Shown in pieces: positions 8,178 to 17,056 of a stretch of DNA of 64,000 bases. Made by a program: the position numbers and the translations under genes. Source of the stretch: an uncultured Elusimicrobiales bacterium (GTDB lineage: Bacteria > Elusimicrobiota > Elusimicrobia > Elusimicrobiales > Elusimicrobiaceae); contig CAJTJT010000004.1 in the NCBI GenBank assembly GCA_910576915.1, positions 1 to 64,000 of the forward strand, written 5' to 3'. Position 1 is the first letter of the stretch. Every line of letters starts with the position of its first letter. Below the pieces are notes generated by a model. That model ran no database searches, was not told where the DNA came from, and saw nothing but the letters and a program-made list of their open reading frames with translations.

Positions 8178-10958
8178 ATGTATCACTGCCTCGTACATTT
8201 CTATCTTATGGGACAGCCGCACGGATTGTCCTCCCTTATTAAAGAGATTTCTCCTCTTCCGTCTTTTTCCCACAATTTTTTTGAAAGCGAACATTTGCAT
8301 ACCGATTTTTTAGCCCGGGCCGACCTGACCCTGGCCGATTTACGCGGCCAAAACGCCGCCCAAACGGTGCGGGAAATCCTGCAACATAAAAAAACGCAGG
8401 GGGAAGTTATCGCCCTGGTTACCACCGAACAGCGCGAAGAACTGGGCGCGCTTCTGCCCGGACTGGCGGACGTATGGATTCTGCCTATGTCCGAGGCCGA
8501 AGTTCGGTTTCGCTTTTCCCGCTGGCAGCGGGAGTTTAAACTGCGTAAAGATTTTTGGCTTACTTCCCAATACCTGGAAAGTACCATTAACAGCAGCCCC
8601 GATTTGATTTGGTACAAAGATAAAAACGGTATCCATCAAAAAGTAAACGACGCTTTCTGCCGGGTGGTTAACAAACCCAAAAAAGACGTGGAAGGACGCG
8701 GACACGCCTATATTTGGAATGTGGAATTTGACGATCCCGCCTGTATCAAATCCGAGCAAACCGTTATGCAAACGCGGAAAACCTGCGTGAGCGAAGAAAC
8801 CATCCAAACCAGCCAGGGGCCGCGGATTCTTACCACCTATAAATCCCCTTTGTACGACGTGGACGGCAGCGTCATGGGGACGGCGGGCCTGGCCGTTGAT
8901 ATTACGCAGGAACGCTCCTACGCCCAGGAAGTTATCCAAAAAAACCAAGAGCTGGAAACCCTGTTTGCCACCCTGGACTGCGGAGTCATGTTGCACACCG
9001 TGGACGGCTCGCAAATTATCAGCATTAACCGCGCCGCACTGGAAATTTTAGGTTATCCGTCTTTGGAAGCCATGCAGGCGGACGGTTTTAACTTAATCGC
9101 GGCCTCGGTGATGGAAGAAGACAAACCCAAACTGCGCGAAAAAATCAAATCGTTAAAAGCTCCCGGGGACGCCGCCGACATTGAATACCGCGTCCAGCAC
9201 AAAAACGGTCAAATCCTTTATGTAATGGGCAATATTAAATTAATAGAAGAACAGGGCCAACTGCTCTTCCAGCGCTATCTTTTAGACTGTACCGCCCAAA
9301 AATTCCAGCAGGACCGGGAACTCAAAGAAGCGCAAACCCGCCAAATGGCGCTGATTTACGCCCTGTGTATCGAGTACAACCTGGTCTGCCACTTTAATCT
9401 GGAAACCGGGAAGGGGAAAACGCTCCGTATCAGTTCCTCCGAAAAGACCGATTTAAAACCCATTTTTTCCGGCCAATTATCCTTAGAAAGCACGCTGGAA
9501 CGCTATATCGCCGCCTGGGTTCACGTGGAGGACCGGGAACTGTTCCGCCAGTTCGTTTCCCGCGAAAACCTGGAAAAAATGCTCGGCGAAAAAGCCATCT
9601 GCTCTCTAAACTACCGCATCGTACGCCAGGGGCAGACGCTTTACTGCCAATTAAAAGCCTCCCGTACCGGCGATTGGGATAAAACGCATAACGTGGTAAT
9701 CGGGCTTCGCAACATTGACGAAGAAACCCGCAGTGCCCGCGAGAGAAACACCCTTTTGGAAGAAGCCCTGGCCCAGGCCAACCGCGCCAGCAAAGCCAAA
9801 AGCACCTTTTTATCCAACATGTCCCACGATTTGCGCACCCCCATGAACGCCATCATCGGGTTTACCAACCTGGCGCTCACGCGTATCGGCCGCCGGGACT
9901 TGGTGGAAGAATACCTAAATAAAATCATGGCGTCGGGCAACCACATGCTCGGCCTTATTAACGACGTGCTGGATATGAGCCATATCGAAAGCGGAAAAAT
10001 CCGCCTGGAAGAAGACCTTTGCCTCCTGTCCGAAATTATCCATAATCTGCAAACGATTATACAGGGCGACGTCCGCGCCAAAAACCTGCATCTGGATATA
10101 CAGGTGGACGTACGCCACGAAAACATCCTGTGCGACCGCCTGCGCCTGAACCAGCTGCTTTTGAACCTCCTCAGCAACGCCGTAAAATATACGGATGAGG
10201 GGGGAATCAGCGTCCGGGTAATCGAGAAAGAAAGCTCCCAGGCCGGCTTTGCAAATTACGAATTCCGCGTTAAAGATACGGGTATCGGCATGAGCGAGGA
10301 GTTTGTATCGCGCATTTTTGAACCCTTCGAACGGGAGCGGAATTCCACCCTCAGCGGCGTGCAGGGCACCGGGCTGGGGATGGCGATTACCAAAAACATC
10401 GTTGACCTGATGAACGGAACCATTACGGTACACAGCAAACGCAGCGCAGGGACGGAGTGCATCGTTTGTCTGCCGCTCAAGTTAAACTCCGGAGAGCACG
10501 ACAGCGCCGCCCCAAAAAACGGCCCGGCCGATACACAGGAAGGAAATGCGTCTTCCGGCGACAACGCCGTTTCCCGCGCGTGGCATATCCTGCTTGTGGA
10601 AGATAATCTGCTTAATCAGGAAATCGCGGTATCCATTTTGGAGGAAGAAGGTTTCACCGTAGAAGTGGCCGATAACGGGCAAATCGCGGTGGAAATGATA
10701 AAAAATTCCCGGCCCGGCCATTTCCAGGCGGTGCTGATGGATATCCAAATGCCCGTCATGAACGGGTACGAAGCGACCAAGCGTATCCGCCGGCTGGAAA
10801 ATAAAGCCCTGGCGTCCATTCCCATCATCGCAACCACCGCCAATGCTTTTGAAGAAGATAAAAAAGAAGCGTTGCAAAGCGGTATGAACGGGCACATCGC
10901 CAAACCCATCGAGGTTCACACCCTGCTAAAAACGCTGGCGGAGTGTGTAAACAAATAA
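8178..10958 (+). CDS. Hybrid sensor histidine kinase/response regulator with PAS domains
   Basis: A 926-aa protein read from ATG 8178, which has AAGGA 8 nt upstream; an in-frame ATG at 8106 falls inside a repeat and lacks such a site. Residues 1-125 look like a degenerate receiver domain. PAS domains follow at about 130-250 (STINSSPDLIWYKDKNG) and 255-390 (LFATLDCGVML), with a third PAS-like region to about 520. HisKA has the H-box SNMSHDLRTPMN (His550). HATPase motifs are NLLSNAVKYT, DTGIGM and GTGLGM. The C-terminal receiver (about 800-920) has phospho-acceptor Asp855 in LMDIQMPVMNG and the AKPI lysine. No membrane helix is evident, so it is likely a cytosolic sensor; its signal and output are unknown. 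Confidence 0.93.
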   Translation: MYHCLVHFYLMGQPHGLSSLIKEISPLPSFSHNFFESEHLHTDFLARADLTLADLRGQNAAQTVREILQHKKTQGEVIALVTTEQREELGALLPGLADVWILPMSEAEVRFRFSRWQREFKLRKDFWLTSQYLESTINSSPDLIWYKDKNGIHQKVNDAFCRVVNKPKKDVEGRGHAYIWNVEFDDPACIKSEQTVMQTRKTCVSEETIQTSQGPRILTTYKSPLYDVDGSVMGTAGLAVDITQERSYAQEVIQKNQELETLFATLDCGVMLHTVDGSQIISINRAALEILGYPSLEAMQADGFNLIAASVMEEDKPKLREKIKSLKAPGDAADIEYRVQHKNGQILYVMGNIKLIEEQGQLLFQRYLLDCTAQKFQQDRELKEAQTRQMALIYALCIEYNLVCHFNLETGKGKTLRISSSEKTDLKPIFSGQLSLESTLERYIAAWVHVEDRELFRQFVSRENLEKMLGEKAICSLNYRIVRQGQTLYCQLKASRTGDWDKTHNVVIGLRNIDEETRSARERNTLLEEALAQANRASKAKSTFLSNMSHDLRTPMNAIIGFTNLALTRIGRRDLVEEYLNKIMASGNHMLGLINDVLDMSHIESGKIRLEEDLCLLSEIIHNLQTIIQGDVRAKNLHLDIQVDVRHENILCDRLRLNQLLLNLLSNAVKYTDEGGISVRVIEKESSQAGFANYEFRVKDTGIGMSEEFVSRIFEPFERERNSTLSGVQGTGLGMAITKNIVDLMNGTITVHSKRSAGTECIVCLPLKLNSGEHDSAAPKNGPADTQEGNASSGDNAVSRAWHILLVEDNLLNQEIAVSILEEEGFTVEVADNGQIAVEMIKNSRPGHFQAVLMDIQMPVMNGYEATKRIRRLENKALASIPIIATTANAFEEDKKEALQSGMNGHIAKPIEVHTLLKTLAECVNK

Positions 10959-11091
10959 ACTTTTCCGCTTCACCCGCTATAGAACCGCGCCGCCCGGGCC
11001 CAGCTTTTATCTGCCCCGGCGGCGCGCTGTATCTCCCCGTTTTTTCCGCAAGATTGAAAAATCACCCAACCGCGTTTTACCGACTAAAAAC

Positions 11092-11135
11092 TTGAACCTT
11101 TTTTGCTGTTTTTGATATAATTTACCGAGCGGTAA
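11092..11135 (+). promoter_or_regulatory. Promoter and palindromic operator of the RND efflux operon
   Basis: TTGAAC (11092-11097), an 18-nt spacer and TATAAT (11116-11121), with TGA before the -10. The inverted repeat TTACCG-AG-CGGTAA (11122-11135) begins right after the -10 and should cover the start site, where a repressor would block transcription. Palindromes of this type are used by TetR/AcrR-class regulators of efflux operons, but no such regulator gene lies in the window. Confidence 0.65.
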
Positions 11136-11196
11136 GTTTTTTGTCAAAATACCGCCTGAAGATTTTTTTAATATACAAATAAGGATGAACGAAACA

Positions 11197-12531
11197 ATGA
11201 AAAAATACGTCTTACTGTTGGCGGCCTGCTGTATGGCTTTGCCCGGCGCGGCGTTGGACCCGCTGGGAGCATACAACACGCGCCCGCCCGAGGGTTGTAT
11301 TGATAAGGATGTAACACAGGAAGAATTGGACCTGGCGGATTTAATCCAGGTAAGCATTTGCACCAATCCTTCTTTAAGTGCCCAATATATGGGGGTAAAA
11401 GCGTCCGAGGCGGCGGTAGGAGCCTCCCGCTCCCAATATCTGCCGTCCGTTACGTTAACGGGCACCGGTAGCATTACGGGGGAACGGTTAGAACATCAGG
11501 ACTACGTCCAGGGGGAACCGTACCAGGGGAAAGCCGAGGCTTCGTGGCTGTTGTTTGATTTCGGCGGCCGCGGCGCGCGCATTGACGCTACCAAAGCGTA
11601 CTTTAAAGCGGCCGATTTTACCTATAACGCGGAACTGCAAAAATTAGTGCTCTCCGTGCAAACGGCGTATCTTAATTTGCTGGCCGCGCAGGAATCCTGG
11701 ACCAGCGCCAAAGCCAGTTTGGCGACGTATAACCAGTCTTACAACGAAGCCAAAAAACGTTATAAACTGGGCATGGTATCCCTCAGCGACAAACTGCAGG
11801 CCCAAACCCAGTACGAACAGGCTTCCTTAACCGTCGTTCAGGCCGCCAACCAAATCAACCAATATAAAGGTGCGCTGGCGGTGCTTTTAAACCTGTCCCC
11901 GGATACGGAAATAAAACTTGCCAAGCCGGAGAACGATAAAAAGTTTTTACAGATTGAAAACGACGACATCAAATCTTTGATGGCGACGGCCCTGCAGGAA
12001 CGCCCCGAAATCAAGAGTTCGCAAAGCCAGGCCGAAGCCCAAAAAGCGAACGTCTATACGGCCAAAACCAACGCACTGCCGTCTATCAGCGCGGTGGCGT
12101 CGGCCTCGTATAACGATAACTGGAAACATTCCAACCCGTACGCTACGGATAACGCCGCCGGCCTGCGCCTTTCCTGGCCGCTGTTTACCGGGTTTTCCAA
12201 TACGTACAACATCCAGCAGGCTTCGTTTGAGTACAAACAGGCGCAGCGCAATACGGACGCGCTTAAACGCCAGGTGGAAAACGAAGTGTGGAGCTCGTAC
12301 CAAAATTACAAAACGGCCGTACGCTCCTACGAAATCAGCCAAACCATTTTGGCCAGTGCGGAAGAAAACCACCGCGTCGCCTTCCGTTATTACGAAGTAG
12401 GCAAAGGCGATATTTTAAATCTGCTTTCCGCCGTGGCCCAACTGGCCGACGCGCGCCAAAACAAAATTACGGCTTTCTACAGCGTGCTCTTGAACAAAGC
12501 CAACCTGTACAGAAGCATTGGGAAATATTAA
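11197..12531 (+). CDS. TolC family outer-membrane efflux protein
   Basis: A 444-aa protein with signal peptide MKKYVLLLAACCMALPGAA. I chose ATG 11197 over the in-frame ATG at 11185, because AAGGA at 11181-11185 overlaps the earlier ATG and leaves room only for the later one. Two homologous halves of the outer-membrane efflux fold are seen. The first has PSLSAQYMGVKASEAAVGASRSQYLPS and LLFDFGGRGARIDATKA; the second has RPEIKSSQSQAEAQKANVYTAK and WPLFTGFSNTYNIQQA. It is the first gene of a TolC-adaptor-RND operon and should form the outer-membrane channel of the tripartite pump. Confidence 0.93.
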   Translation: MKKYVLLLAACCMALPGAALDPLGAYNTRPPEGCIDKDVTQEELDLADLIQVSICTNPSLSAQYMGVKASEAAVGASRSQYLPSVTLTGTGSITGERLEHQDYVQGEPYQGKAEASWLLFDFGGRGARIDATKAYFKAADFTYNAELQKLVLSVQTAYLNLLAAQESWTSAKASLATYNQSYNEAKKRYKLGMVSLSDKLQAQTQYEQASLTVVQAANQINQYKGALAVLLNLSPDTEIKLAKPENDKKFLQIENDDIKSLMATALQERPEIKSSQSQAEAQKANVYTAKTNALPSISAVASASYNDNWKHSNPYATDNAAGLRLSWPLFTGFSNTYNIQQASFEYKQAQRNTDALKRQVENEVWSSYQNYKTAVRSYEISQTILASAEENHRVAFRYYEVGKGDILNLLSAVAQLADARQNKITAFYSVLLNKANLYRSIGKY

Positions 12532-12534
12532 TTT

Positions 12535-13755
12535 ATGAAAAAAAGAACCGCAATTCGTTACGCAAAATATATTACCGTCCTGTTAATCGGGGGGCTTTTT
12601 GGGTTTGTCATTAAAGGCAAACTGTCCTCCGGCGGCCAAATGCAATTTGGCGGCGCCGGCCAAACCAGCGTGCTTACGCAGACGCTTCACAAACGCCCGG
12701 TGGCGATCGGCAAAACGTTTATCGCCAAGGTGGAAGCCATTAACGCGTCCGACGTTACGCCGCAGGTTTCGGGTTATATCGACCAAGTGCTTTTTAAAGA
12801 CGGCTCTTTCGTAAAAGAGGGAGACGTGCTCTTTATTATCGATCAGGCCCGCTATAAAGCCGCCGTCACCGCCGCGGAAGCCGCGCTTGATAAAGCCATC
12901 GCCAGCGAAAAACAAATCGCCAGCGATTACAACCGCGAACTGTCCCTTTATAAGGAAAAAATGCTCTCCCAGGCGGACCTGGAATTGGCCGAAAGCAACC
13001 TGGCCAACGCCAAAGCCAACGTGAAAGCCGCCCAGGCCAGCCTGGACCTCGCTAAGCTGGACCTGGAATATACCGAAGTCCGCTCTCCTATCAGCGGCTA
13101 CATCGGCAAAGCGCTTTTGACCAAAGGCAACTACGCCAACGCTTCGGCCAGCAAACTGGCGCGCGTGATTCAGATGGACCCCATCCGCGTGGTGTTCTCC
13201 ATTACCGATAAAGAACGTCTGTCCGGGATGGACCAAATCACCACCAGCTCGCCCGATATCCAGATTGAGCTGCCCAACGGCGAACGCGTGAACATTCCTT
13301 CCGCCGCCGTATTTGCGGATAACGAAATTAACGCCCAAACCGCCACCATGGCTGTTTACGCCCAGGCGGGGAACAAAGACAGCAAATTAATCCCCGGCAA
13401 CTACGTAAACGTCACTGTCAGCATGGATAAATTCCGCCCGGTTATCTTGATTCCGCAAACCGCCGTGGCGCAGGACGCCAGCGGCCAGTATGTAATGACC
13501 GTAACGCCGGACAATACCGTCCTGCAGAAATACATTACCGTAGGCGACATGGTGGAAGATAAATACGTGGTCGTTTCCGGTATGGAAGAAGGAGACCGCA
13601 TTGTACCCGTCGGTCACCAGAAACTCCAAAACGGCCAGCAGGTGAACGTCAGCAGCGGGGAAGCCCCCGTGCTTCCGGCCGCGCTTAGCGCCGCTCCGGC
13701 CAATACCACTGCGGAAGAACCGGCCGCCGAAGTAAAAAACGCCCAGGAGGCATAA
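12535..13755 (+). CDS. RND efflux periplasmic adaptor subunit (MFP family)
   Basis: A 406-aa membrane-fusion protein joining the RND pump to the TolC-like channel. It has an N-terminal anchor or signal (about 12-28), a lipoyl/barrel-sandwich domain (VTPQVSGYIDQVLFKDGSFVKEGDVLF), and a coiled hairpin of about 100-165 rich in Ala, Lys and Glu. The second lipoyl half is YTEVRSPISGYIGKALLTKGNYAN, followed by beta-barrel and membrane-proximal domains. The Ala/Glu/Pro-rich tail is variable. It starts 3 nt after the TolC gene and ends 6 nt before the pump gene. Confidence 0.94.
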   Translation: MKKRTAIRYAKYITVLLIGGLFGFVIKGKLSSGGQMQFGGAGQTSVLTQTLHKRPVAIGKTFIAKVEAINASDVTPQVSGYIDQVLFKDGSFVKEGDVLFIIDQARYKAAVTAAEAALDKAIASEKQIASDYNRELSLYKEKMLSQADLELAESNLANAKANVKAAQASLDLAKLDLEYTEVRSPISGYIGKALLTKGNYANASASKLARVIQMDPIRVVFSITDKERLSGMDQITTSSPDIQIELPNGERVNIPSAAVFADNEINAQTATMAVYAQAGNKDSKLIPGNYVNVTVSMDKFRPVILIPQTAVAQDASGQYVMTVTPDNTVLQKYITVGDMVEDKYVVVSGMEEGDRIVPVGHQKLQNGQQVNVSSGEAPVLPAALSAAPANTTAEEPAAEVKNAQEA

Positions 13756-13761
13756 GAAAGC

Positions 13762-16700
13762 ATGTTTTCTAAATTTTTTATTAAAAGGCCCCGCTTTGCA
13801 TTGGTCATTTCGCTCTTACTCTGTTTAGCGGGTTTGATTGCAGTCAAATCGCTGCCAATCGCTCTGTACCCGGAAATCACGCCACCCGAAGTTTTGGTGC
13901 GTGCCATATATCCGGGTGCAAGTGCAGAAGTAATCGCCAAAACGGTGGGTATCCCGCTGGAAGACAAGGTAAACGGCGTAGAAGACATGCTGTACATGAG
14001 TTCCTCTTCCACCGACGGGTCTTACATGCTAACCGTTACGTTTAAAACCGGGGTAGATCCGGATATCGCCCAGGTAAAGGTACAGAACCGCGTTTCGCAG
14101 GCTACTTCCCAACTGCCGGGAGACGTAACGCGCCAAGGTTTATCTATTTTCCGCCGATCGTCCAATGTGTTGGGGTTTGTATCATTTTCTTCTCCCAGCG
14201 GGCAGCTGTCGGAATTGGAAATCAGCGATTATTTAAATAACAACGTCGCCAAAAATATCAGCCGTATTTCCGGTGTTGGGGAAGCGATGGTGTTCGGCTC
14301 CAGCAAAAGTATGCGCGTGTGGCTGGACCCGGATAAAATGGCCGCTTTAAACATCTCCCTTGCCGATGTAACCAGTGCTATTTCCAGCCAAAACTATCAG
14401 CCTTCTTTGGGTAAAATCGGTGCGCGTCCCAACGACGGAAACGTACTGACTGTGTATGCTTTGCAGACGCAGGGCCGCTTGAATAACGCGCCGGACTTTG
14501 AAAATATTATCGTCCGTACCGACGCGCAGGGGGGGCAAGTCCGTTTAAAAGAAATCGCCAAAGTGGACGAAGGACAAGAATCCTACAGTTACGCCGCCCA
14601 GTTTGACGGAAATCCGTCTGTTCCTGTCATGATTAACCTTGCTTCCGGCGCGAACGCGGTAGAAACGATGAAACTGTTAAAAGCGGAACTCAAACGCTTG
14701 CAGCAATTCTTCCCCGGAGATTTAAAATACGAATTTTCCGTAGATACGACGGACTTTATTTACGCTTCTATTTACGAAGTAGTGGAAACCCTGCTCATCA
14801 CGTTTATTTTGGTGGTGCTGGTTTGTTACGTATTTTTGCAAGACTGGCGCGCTACCTTGGTGCCTTCTGCCACGATCCCGGTGTCTTTACTTGGTACGTT
14901 TGCCGTCATGATGGCCTTGGGTTACTCCATTAACCTGTTTACGCTGTTTGCATTGGTACTGGCTATCGGTCTAGTGGTAGACGACGCCATCTGCGTCGTG
15001 GAACGCGTTATTTACTTAATGAACCGCGAACGCAAAGGTGCTGTGGAAGCCACCACCCAGGCCATGGAAGAACTCTCCGGCGCGCTTATCGCCACCACGC
15101 TGGTACTTTTGGCCATCTTTGTGCCGATCTGCTTTATGGGCGGCATCACGGGCGAAATTTACAAACAGTTCGCCGTTACCATTTCCGTGGCGGTGTGTTT
15201 CTCTACGCTTAACGCGCTGTCTTTATCGCCGGCCATTTGTTCCACCATGCTGCGCCCGGTACCGGAAACCAACGTATTTTTACTGCGCTGGTTTAACTTT
15301 GCCGTACAGCGCGGCGCCCGCGGCTACAGAGGGGTAGTTAAAAAAATCGCGCGTAAAATGCTGATTATCGGGCTGCTGTTTGCGGGATTTTTACTGTTGG
15401 ACGGCGCTTTTGTAAAATTCAGCCAAACGTCGTTTATTCCGACGGAAGACCAGGGCGTTATTATGATGGATATCCAACTCCCCGAAGGCGCGGCTTTCGC
15501 GCGCACGAAAGCGGTGCTGGATAACATTACGCCTCTTATTCAAAAAACGCCCGGCGTAAAACATTTAACGGGTGTTATCGGCCACAGCATGCTGGGCGGA
15601 AGCGGGGAAAACGTCGCTATGGCGTTTGTATCGCTCAACCCGTGGGACGAACGCAAGAGCGGAGAGCTTCACCAAAGCAGTATCGTCAATCAGCTGACCC
15701 GTGAACTTTCCAAAGTGCCCGAAGCCACCATTCGTGTGTTTGAAATGCCGTCTATTCCCGGTTTGGGTACCACGGGCGGACTTGATTTGCGCCTGCAAAC
15801 GCTCAATGACTTCGACTATCAGCAACTCGCCGCTACCGCGAACGGTACCGCCTATAAAATGATGATGGACCCGTCCATGATGCTTGCGTATTCCACCTTT
15901 AAGGCCGATACGCCCAACATCTACTTGGACGTAAACCGCACCAAAGCCGAAGCCATGAACGTGCCCGTTTCCAGTGTATATTCCGTACTGGAACAATACT
16001 TAGGGTCTTCGTACATTGGCGACGTCAACTTCGGTACGCAGGTGAACAAGGTAATCATTCAGTCCGATTCCAAGTACCGCGTTACGCCGGAAGACATCAA
16101 CAAGATGTACGTTCCCAATACCAAAGGGGAGCTGGTTCCCTTGAGGGCTCTGGTAGACTTGCGTTATATATTGTCTCCGCGGCAGATTACGCGTTACAAC
16201 CAGTATCCGTCCGCTACCATGAGCGCTTCTCCCGCGGCCAACTCCAGCACCGGGGAAGCCATGAACGCTACGGAAAAAATCATGAAAAATCTGCCCGCCG
16301 GCTACGCTTACGAATGGAGCGGTATGAGCTATCAGGAAAAGCAAAACCAGGGGCAATTAGGCCTCTTAATCCTGCTGGCCGTAGTATTTGCGTACCTGTT
16401 CCTGGTGGCGCAGTACGAAAGCTGGACGATTCCCGTACCGGTATTGATGTCCGTCGTAGCGGCCGTAGGCGGGGGGCTTTTCGGGCTGTGGATTACGAAC
16501 CTGCCGCTGAGCATTTACGCGCAGCTGGGGCTCGTACTGCTCGTTGGTTTAGCCGCTAAAAACGCTATTTTGATTGTAGAGTTTTCCAAAGACGAACACG
16601 AAAAAGGCACTACCGCTTATACGGCGGCTTTGGACGGACTTACCCAGCGCTTCCGCCCCGTACTGATGACGGCTTTTACGTTCATCTTGGGTATGCTGCC

Positions 16701-16902
16701 GATGGTAGTGGCCACGGGCGCGGGTGCGGCCAGCCGCCGCGCGCTTGGGGTGCCGGTATTTTGGGGGATGCTCGTCGGCACCTTGTTGGGGCTTATCTTG
16801 ATTCCGCTGTTCTACATCTTGGTACAAACGTATGTAGACAAGTGGGAAGCCCGCAAACGCAAACAAGAAGCCCAGGCGGAACAAACGCCCGCACAGAATT
16901 AA
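13762..16902 (+). CDS. RND efflux transporter permease (AcrB/HAE1 family)
   Basis: A 1046-aa proton-driven multidrug pump. The length and the 12-helix layout (one N-terminal helix, a large periplasmic loop, a cluster of helices, then the second half) are typical of AcrB/MexB. The start KFFIKRPRFALVISLLLCLAGLIAV is characteristic. The proton-relay Asp pair is in AIGLVVDDAICVVERVIY and the relay Lys in GLAAKNAILIVEFSKDE. Substrates cannot be predicted. A strong terminator follows at 16927, closing a three-gene operon. Confidence 0.96.
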   Translation: MFSKFFIKRPRFALVISLLLCLAGLIAVKSLPIALYPEITPPEVLVRAIYPGASAEVIAKTVGIPLEDKVNGVEDMLYMSSSSTDGSYMLTVTFKTGVDPDIAQVKVQNRVSQATSQLPGDVTRQGLSIFRRSSNVLGFVSFSSPSGQLSELEISDYLNNNVAKNISRISGVGEAMVFGSSKSMRVWLDPDKMAALNISLADVTSAISSQNYQPSLGKIGARPNDGNVLTVYALQTQGRLNNAPDFENIIVRTDAQGGQVRLKEIAKVDEGQESYSYAAQFDGNPSVPVMINLASGANAVETMKLLKAELKRLQQFFPGDLKYEFSVDTTDFIYASIYEVVETLLITFILVVLVCYVFLQDWRATLVPSATIPVSLLGTFAVMMALGYSINLFTLFALVLAIGLVVDDAICVVERVIYLMNRERKGAVEATTQAMEELSGALIATTLVLLAIFVPICFMGGITGEIYKQFAVTISVAVCFSTLNALSLSPAICSTMLRPVPETNVFLLRWFNFAVQRGARGYRGVVKKIARKMLIIGLLFAGFLLLDGAFVKFSQTSFIPTEDQGVIMMDIQLPEGAAFARTKAVLDNITPLIQKTPGVKHLTGVIGHSMLGGSGENVAMAFVSLNPWDERKSGELHQSSIVNQLTRELSKVPEATIRVFEMPSIPGLGTTGGLDLRLQTLNDFDYQQLAATANGTAYKMMMDPSMMLAYSTFKADTPNIYLDVNRTKAEAMNVPVSSVYSVLEQYLGSSYIGDVNFGTQVNKVIIQSDSKYRVTPEDINKMYVPNTKGELVPLRALVDLRYILSPRQITRYNQYPSATMSASPAANSSTGEAMNATEKIMKNLPAGYAYEWSGMSYQEKQNQGQLGLLILLAVVFAYLFLVAQYESWTIPVPVLMSVVAAVGGGLFGLWITNLPLSIYAQLGLVLLVGLAAKNAILIVEFSKDEHEKGTTAYTAALDGLTQRFRPVLMTAFTFILGMLPMVVATGAGAASRRALGVPVFWGMLVGTLLGLILIPLFYILVQTYVDKWEARKRKQEAQAEQTPAQN

Positions 16903-16926
16903 TCCTGCTTAAAAGCAGTCTTACAT

Positions 16927-16962
16927 AAAAAAGCCCCCTTCAAAGTTTGGAGGGGGCTTTTT
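16927..16962 (+). terminator. Terminator of the RND operon
   Basis: AAAAAAGCCCCCTTC, loop, GAGGGGGCTTTTT; GC-rich stem with a T run on the + strand. Confidence 0.9.
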
Positions 16963-17009
16963 ACGCGGTTGTTTTTTCGGGTACGATATTGCAATAGCAA
17001 GACATTAAA

Positions 17010-17047
17010 AACCGCCCCGGCACATTTAATTGTGCAGGGGCGGCCTT
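17010..17047 (-). terminator. Terminator of the dxs-like gene
   Basis: On the minus strand GCCGCCCC-TGCAC-AATTAAAT-GTGCC-GGGGCGG is followed by TTTTT. It lies 10 nt after the dxs-like stop, back to back with the RND terminator. Confidence 0.88.
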
Positions 17048-17056
17048 ATAACGCTT

